A stretch of DNA of 36,236 nt from Thermoplasmata archaeon (GTDB taxonomy: Archaea > Thermoplasmatota > Thermoplasmata > Thermoplasmatales > Thermoplasmataceae), in assembly GCA_021819605.1 (NCBI GenBank), contig JAKAQT010000002.1, positions 1-36,236 of the forward strand. Direction: 5' to 3'. The notes below the pieces were generated by a model. The model worked only from the letters and a program-made list of their open reading frames with translations, was not told the DNA's origin and searched no databases. Each line of letters opens with the position of its first letter. The stretch's first letter is position 1. Shown here piece after piece: positions 33,311-36,236 of this stretch. A program made the translations under genes and the position numbers.

Positions 33311-34925
33311 GAGCACTAATATCTATCTCAAAGACAGATACTGGATTTGCCAGATCAAATTTCAGCAGACTTGCTGGATTTATTTCGCCAATAATCCCTG
33401 CTTTTTTTCCATTAATAACTATTGTTCCGGATCTTCCCTGAATGAATTCTTCACTATCTGCCGGAAGTATGGTTTCAATAGACTGGCCAAACCTTTGCAG
33501 AAGCGCCTCAAGGGGTTGTTTTATGTCCGAGAAACCGGATCGCGGAGAAATCATTGCAAAGCAGAGTGAAGTTTTCTGAATCCCGTTAACGATTACATCG
33601 CCAATCTCGAATACTTTCTGGGGCAGTGATCGCCTCTTGTTTATTCTGAAAAATTCCAGAATGTTCAGGCGCAGCCTGTCCCTGACTATGCTGAAGTCGA
33701 GACTTTTGGGATTGTGCACAACAATGCCATCTTCCCTGTGAACCCCATCATAGAAGGAAGATGATGTCACCACGAACGTCATCACCTCCTGGTGTCCGAG
33801 TCCAATTGAAATTTCGCGTATCCTATCTCTCAACACTGTATCTGGCCGGCTGCTTCCAATCACGTCGAGAACGGGGACAACCGGGACAACGTTGTCATAG
33901 CCTATTGCCTTTGCAATGTCCTCAATGATGTCCATTTCTCCCATCACATCAGTCCTGTTTCCCGGAACAGTTACATCAATGCTTGCTTTCTGCCCAGAAG
34001 ATTCGCACTTAATGTAACCCATTTTCAGAAGGGCATTAGATATTTCTTCCTCCCGAATTTTTTCCACCCCAAGTATCCTTGCTGCCTTTGGCACATTTAT
34101 TTCAATTGATCGCCCATCCATTTTGGCAATGGAGCGGAAATCCATCCCTCCATCCTGTTTCGTAACGAGTATTGAAAACCCAGAATTCTGCAAGAAATAC
34201 TGAAGGAGCTGCGAGGCCTGAGCCACTGACCTTGAATCAGTGCCCGTGATGTCCACAAAGAAATGGCCTGTGTCCTCACTGACTCTTGAAACATCTCCGT
34301 TGATTACTGGTGGCATTGAGAGTACCCTGTCCTTTGAGTCCATGATAACTGGAACATGTCTGGTGTCCGTGAGGAGCTTTGAATATTCAATTCCCTTTGG
34401 GTGCTGGCTTAGTATCTCATGAACAGACATCTCTGCGGAACTGTCATAAGGGGTGAACCTGAGCTTCTCCGAATCCAGGGATACGTACCGAAGAGGAGGA
34501 ACTACCCGCTTCATGTCATGGAGTCCTATTGACACCTTGGTTCGGTTCTTGCCAATGCTCTGGTGAACCCGCTCCTGAAAGTCTATAAGGTCCCTGAAGC
34601 GATTTCCAATGGCTGTCCCTACAGCCTCAAAGGATGTTACAAATGGTCTCAGTTTAATGGCTTCGTCGGATACTGAAAAGACAACTTTGCCATTTATGTA
34701 ATTAATGGGTCCAATCCTCTTTCCGTCATAATAGCAAGAAATAGCAGACTGAAGTGTGGTGAAGGAAAAAAGGTCTGGTCTATCTGGATTGAATTCAACT
34801 TTTATTTCACTACCATCTCTTTCAAAAGTATATCCAATTATTCCAGAGAAATCCCATATCCTCCCGATGAGGTCGTTTCCGAAAGTTTCGATTATGAACT
34901 TCTCTTCAGCCCGTATTACTACCAT
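33300..34925 (-). CDS. pheT: Phenylalanyl-tRNA synthetase beta subunit, archaeal type
   Basis: Beta subunit of the alpha2-beta2 enzyme that charges tRNA-Phe. 541 residues, the archaeal/eukaryal form without the bacterial tRNA-binding extensions. The N-terminal part reads EFNPDRPDLFSFTTLQSAI, the B3/B4 editing region lies at ~95-250 (PVIMDSKDRVLSMPPVING), then the B5 domain (~265-345, MGEMDIIEDIAKAIGY) and the pseudo-catalytic core (~360-541, GLGHQEVMTFVVTSSSF). It probably lacks its usual phes partner in this window. The 3' end overlaps the divergent regulator's gene tail by 11 bp. Confidence 0.95.
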   Translation of the reverse strand: MVVIRAEEKFIIETFGNDLIGRIWDFSGIIGYTFERDGSEIKVEFNPDRPDLFSFTTLQSAISCYYDGKRIGPINYINGKVVFSVSDEAIKLRPFVTSFEAVGTAIGNRFRDLIDFQERVHQSIGKNRTKVSIGLHDMKRVVPPLRYVSLDSEKLRFTPYDSSAEMSVHEILSQHPKGIEYSKLLTDTRHVPVIMDSKDRVLSMPPVINGDVSRVSEDTGHFFVDITGTDSRSVAQASQLLQYFLQNSGFSILVTKQDGGMDFRSIAKMDGRSIEINVPKAARILGVEKIREEEISNALLKMGYIKCESSGQKASIDVTVPGNRTDVMGEMDIIEDIAKAIGYDNVVPVVPVLDVIGSSRPDTVLRDRIREISIGLGHQEVMTFVVTSSSFYDGVHREDGIVVHNPKSLDFSIVRDRLRLNILEFFRINKRRSLPQKVFEIGDVIVNGIQKTSLCFAMISPRSGFSDIKQPLEALLQRFGQSIETILPADSEEFIQGRSGTIVINGKKAGIIGEINPASLLKFDLANPVSVFEIDISALTG

Positions 34926-34949
34926 TGGCTTTCATGATGCTCAGGAATA

Positions 34950-35279
34950 TTATTTAATGTTCTCTTCCTTGGAAATTTCCTTGATCTCCTTGCTTATCCT
35001 GCTGAGAGTATAGTCCCTGAGAATCACCCGAATGAGATCGTCCAGAGAAATTGCCGACCCCTGGTTTAAGTCGGATTCAAGGTCCTGCATTACCTTCTTT
35101 GGCAGCACAAGGTCTATCTTTGCCGTTGGCCCCTTTCTGTAATTCCTCTCTATAAATTCATCGATTGCCCTTCTTACTATATCGGATACCGTTTCATACT
35201 GGAAATTTTCGACCAATTCTTCAAGCTGGTTCATGGTATCCTTGGACACCCTTACTGTAATTCTGTACGGTACCGACAA
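34950..35279 (-). CDS. Ribbon-helix-helix DNA-binding protein
   Basis: Small regulator of the CopG/RHH type, 109 residues from the TTG at 35279 (118 from TTG 35306). The RHH unit is near the N-terminus: strand YRITVRVS, helix KDTMNQLEELVENF, turn, and helix VSDIVRRAIDEFIERN. The rest is charged and helical and may mediate oligomerisation or ligand response. AAGGTGA (35285-35291) is a good Shine-Dalgarno about 5 nt before TTG 35279, which is why that start is preferred. It lies 24 bp upstream of pheT in the same direction and may share its transcript. Confidence 0.8.
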   Translation of the reverse strand: MSVPYRITVRVSKDTMNQLEELVENFQYETVSDIVRRAIDEFIERNYRKGPTAKIDLVLPKKVMQDLESDLNQGSAISLDDLIRVILRDYTLSRISKEIKEISKEENIK

Positions 35280-35346
35280 TGATCTCACCTTAGATGCATG
35301 ATTCAATCAGGCATGGAATACCATTTTGATCATACAATCGTCTGAC

Positions 35347-35367
35347 AATTTAAATATATCATATAAA
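35347..35367. promoter_or_regulatory. AT-rich promoter region of the RHH gene and a possible small ORF
   Basis: AATTTAAATATATC followed by ATATAAAG carries TATA boxes readable on both strands. Leftward it would start RNA near 35325-35330 for the RHH gene, whose leader then contains the Shine-Dalgarno; rightward it could serve the small ORF at 35375. Confidence 0.4.
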
Positions 35368-35374
35368 GTTATCT

Positions 35375-35527
35375 ATGACAGGATATTGCATGGATTCCTT
35401 GCTCAGTTCCAACATTTGCAACTTTTTTCGTTTTTATGAGTGCAAAGATATGCCCTATTCCAGAATTTCAACCTGTTATGGTAAGTCTCACTTAATTTGG
35501 GCGAGAATAGGCACCCGCATATGTTAA
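35375..35527 (+). CDS. Candidate Cys-containing small ORF
   Basis: ATG 35375 to TAA 35527, 50 codons (45 from ATG 35390), with five Cys and several aromatic residues. The upstream AT-rich box is at about leaderless distance. Codon use is less typical than in neighbouring genes, and it includes a T-rich part (35423-35437), so it may be noncoding. It overlaps the inverted repeat and TATA box of the next gene. Confidence 0.2.
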   Translation: MTGYCMDSLLSSNICNFFRFYECKDMPYSRISTCYGKSHLIWARIGTRIC

Positions 35528-35551
35528 ATAGAATTCTGAAGATAACAGGTT
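35470..35551. repeat. 10-bp inverted repeat upstream of gamma-CA gene
   Basis: AACCTGTTAT (35470-35479) and ATAACAGGTT (35542-35551) are exact reverse complements with a 62-bp spacer. The second arm directly touches the ATG at 35552. Two further partial pairs (CCTATTC/GAATAGG and CAGAATT/AATTCTG) lie in the same gap. Possibly half-sites of a DNA-looping regulator. Confidence 0.4.
35522..35531 (+). promoter_or_regulatory. TATA box for gamma-carbonic-anhydrase-like gene
   Basis: TGTTAAATAG is centred ~26 bp before the ATG at 35552, consistent with a leaderless transcript. Confidence 0.5.
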
Positions 35552-36076
35552 ATGGCAATTTCCATAGGAAAACAATGCTTTATAGCAACTTCGGCAACAC
35601 TGATTGGCGATGTTACAGTAGGAGATAACGTGGCCATAATGGACAATGCTGTTCTCAGGGGTGACCAGAACAGAATCATTATTGGTGACAACTCAAATAT
35701 ACAGGATAACGTGACTGTGCATACCGATGATGATTATCCCACAACCATAGGCAGACATGTGTCGGTAGGCCATAACGCAATTGTCCATGGTTCCACAGTT
35801 GAGGACTACGTCATAGTGGGAATGGGCGCCATCACACTCAATGGTTCGCGAATAGGAAGCGGAAGCGTAATAGCTGCCGGTTCGGTTGTAACCCAGAATT
35901 TCTCTGTTCCTGAAAAATCTCTGGTGGCAGGTATACCTGGGGCCGTGAAGAGGAGCAATGATTCCTCACTCCTTGAATACGCAAGGCTCAATGCCCTTGC
36001 CTATTCCAATCTGAGGGAGGGATATCTCCAGGGGAAATATGAGATAATACGTGGATCAGAACTCAAGCAACATTAG
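35552..36076 (+). CDS. Gamma-class carbonic anhydrase-like hexapeptide-repeat protein
   Basis: Left-handed beta-helix trimer of the Cam/CamH/YrdA family that binds a metal between subunits. 174 residues. Hexapeptide repeats run through residues ~10-125 (for example IGDVTV, IGDNSNIQDNVTV). The three metal-ligand histidines are present: H57 in VTVHTD, H74 in VGHNA and H79 in IVHGS, and LRGD (36-39) is conserved. The family contains real carbonic anhydrases and members without shown activity; the acidic proton-shuttle loop of Cam is absent, as in CamH/YrdA types. Leaderless promoter; alone in its transcript as far as visible. Confidence 0.9.
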   Translation: MAISIGKQCFIATSATLIGDVTVGDNVAIMDNAVLRGDQNRIIIGDNSNIQDNVTVHTDDDYPTTIGRHVSVGHNAIVHGSTVEDYVIVGMGAITLNGSRIGSGSVIAAGSVVTQNFSVPEKSLVAGIPGAVKRSNDSSLLEYARLNALAYSNLREGYLQGKYEIIRGSELKQH

Positions 36077-36147
36077 ATAGGCCATATAGTCACCACTTTT
36101 ACATACATAAATACTGATTCCATAAGATATTGTATTTTGTGCAAAAA

Positions 36148-36198
36148 ATGCCTATTAGAACTCAGAGCCTCAGCACTGTTGAGGTGTCTAATGAATAG
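36148..36198 (+). CDS. Candidate 16-residue leader peptide
   Basis: ATG 36148 to TAG 36198 encodes a 16-residue peptide rich in Ser/Thr. Its stop codon overlaps the ATG of the next frame (36191), and it runs through a small hairpin that covers the Shine-Dalgarno of that gene. No other support. Confidence 0.2.
   Translation: MPIRTQSLSTVEVSNE
36168..36184 (+). promoter_or_regulatory. Hairpin covering the Shine-Dalgarno of the last gene
   Basis: CCTCA (36168-36172) pairs with TGAGG (36180-36184) around a 7-nt loop. The second arm is part of GAGGTG, the Shine-Dalgarno 4 nt before ATG 36191, so folding would hide it. Confidence 0.3.
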
Positions 36199-36236
36199 AG
36201 CACTATATAGGGGAGCTAAAAAGCTCCAGAAAGTAT
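36191..36236 (+). CDS. Start of an unidentified gene, cut by window end
   Basis: ATG 36191 opens a frame (first residues MNRALYRGAKKL) that is still open at the window edge. A strong GAGGTG Shine-Dalgarno lies 4 nt upstream. The first 15 residues are basic; too little is visible to name it. GGAGCT-aaaa-AGCTCC within it could be a second hairpin. Confidence 0.4.
   Translation, partial: MNRALYRGAKKLQKV

Noticed and set aside
36211-36227. GGAGCT-aaaa-AGCTCC hairpin as a terminator
   Set aside because: No T-tract follows and it lies just inside the next coding frame; no gene ends close enough for it to serve.
1-36236. tRNA, rRNA, CRISPR or insertion sequences
   Set aside because: No repeated spacer pattern, transposase motif, terminal inverted repeat pair or cloverleaf was recognised in any gap.

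Overview
The window looks like a chromosomal segment of a Thermoplasmatales archaeon (Thermoplasma/Ferroplasma/Cuniculiplasma relatives). The reasons are: archaeal information-processing proteins (aCPSF1, Nep1, uS15, RecJ-like DHH protein, archaeal-type PheT, Dph6), a split two-subunit transketolase next to a short transaldolase, an AglB oligosaccharyltransferase, a class III (pilin) signal peptide, and many genes whose start codon lies about 23-30 bp downstream of a TATA-like box (leaderless transcripts). GTG and TTG starts are common. I see no rRNA, tRNA, insertion sequence, CRISPR array or phage gene. Genus cannot be fixed by eye.

Layout. 1-5.5 kb: aCPSF1 termination ribonuclease (5' end cut by the window), an ornithine cyclodeaminase/alanine dehydrogenase family enzyme, and a leftward tktN-tktC-tal operon for the non-oxidative pentose phosphate pathway. 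5.5-8.9 kb: ftsZ, a membrane GT2 glycosyltransferase and a divergent NDP-sugar epimerase. 8.9-11.6 kb: an acyl-CoA synthetase and an orphan type IV pilin-like protein. 11.7-14.3 kb: purB translationally coupled to an unrecognised winged-helix protein, and dph6. 14.4-17.1 kb: a redox-flavoured patch with a Cys-rich micro-ORF, a PrxQ-type peroxiredoxin, a SufR-like regulator that keeps Fe-S cysteines, and an MFS transporter split by a +1 frameshift at an A9 tract. 17-23.1 kb: a UvrD-family helicase fused to a PD-(D/E)XK nuclease, cobA, then nep1, rps15 and a recJ-like gene. 23.1-25 kb: a methyltransferase, a rhodanese, a possible 40-residue leaderless gene, and a RuvC/YqgF-like RNase H-fold protein. 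25-32.1 kb: a translationally coupled pair, a 2121-residue AglB carrying a very long extracellular beta-sandwich tail and a 258-residue membrane-anchored surface protein. 32.1-36.2 kb: a divergent regulator combining a winged helix with a periplasmic-binding-protein-like sensor domain, pheT, an RHH regulator, a gamma-carbonic-anhydrase-like protein, and the start of one more gene behind a possible leader peptide.

How parts may work together: GT2, the epimerase and giant AglB fit surface-glycan synthesis and N-glycosylation, although they are not one operon. The peroxiredoxin, SufR-like regulator and broken transporter may form a small oxidative/metal-stress island. Genes are packed tightly, with four convergent pairs whose coding ends overlap by 11-23 bp. 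The most unusual items are the AglB fusion with its coupled partner, the wHTH-PBP regulator, the RuvC/YqgF-like two-domain protein, the A9 frameshift, and several micro-ORFs placed exactly behind TATA boxes or in front of Shine-Dalgarno sequences.
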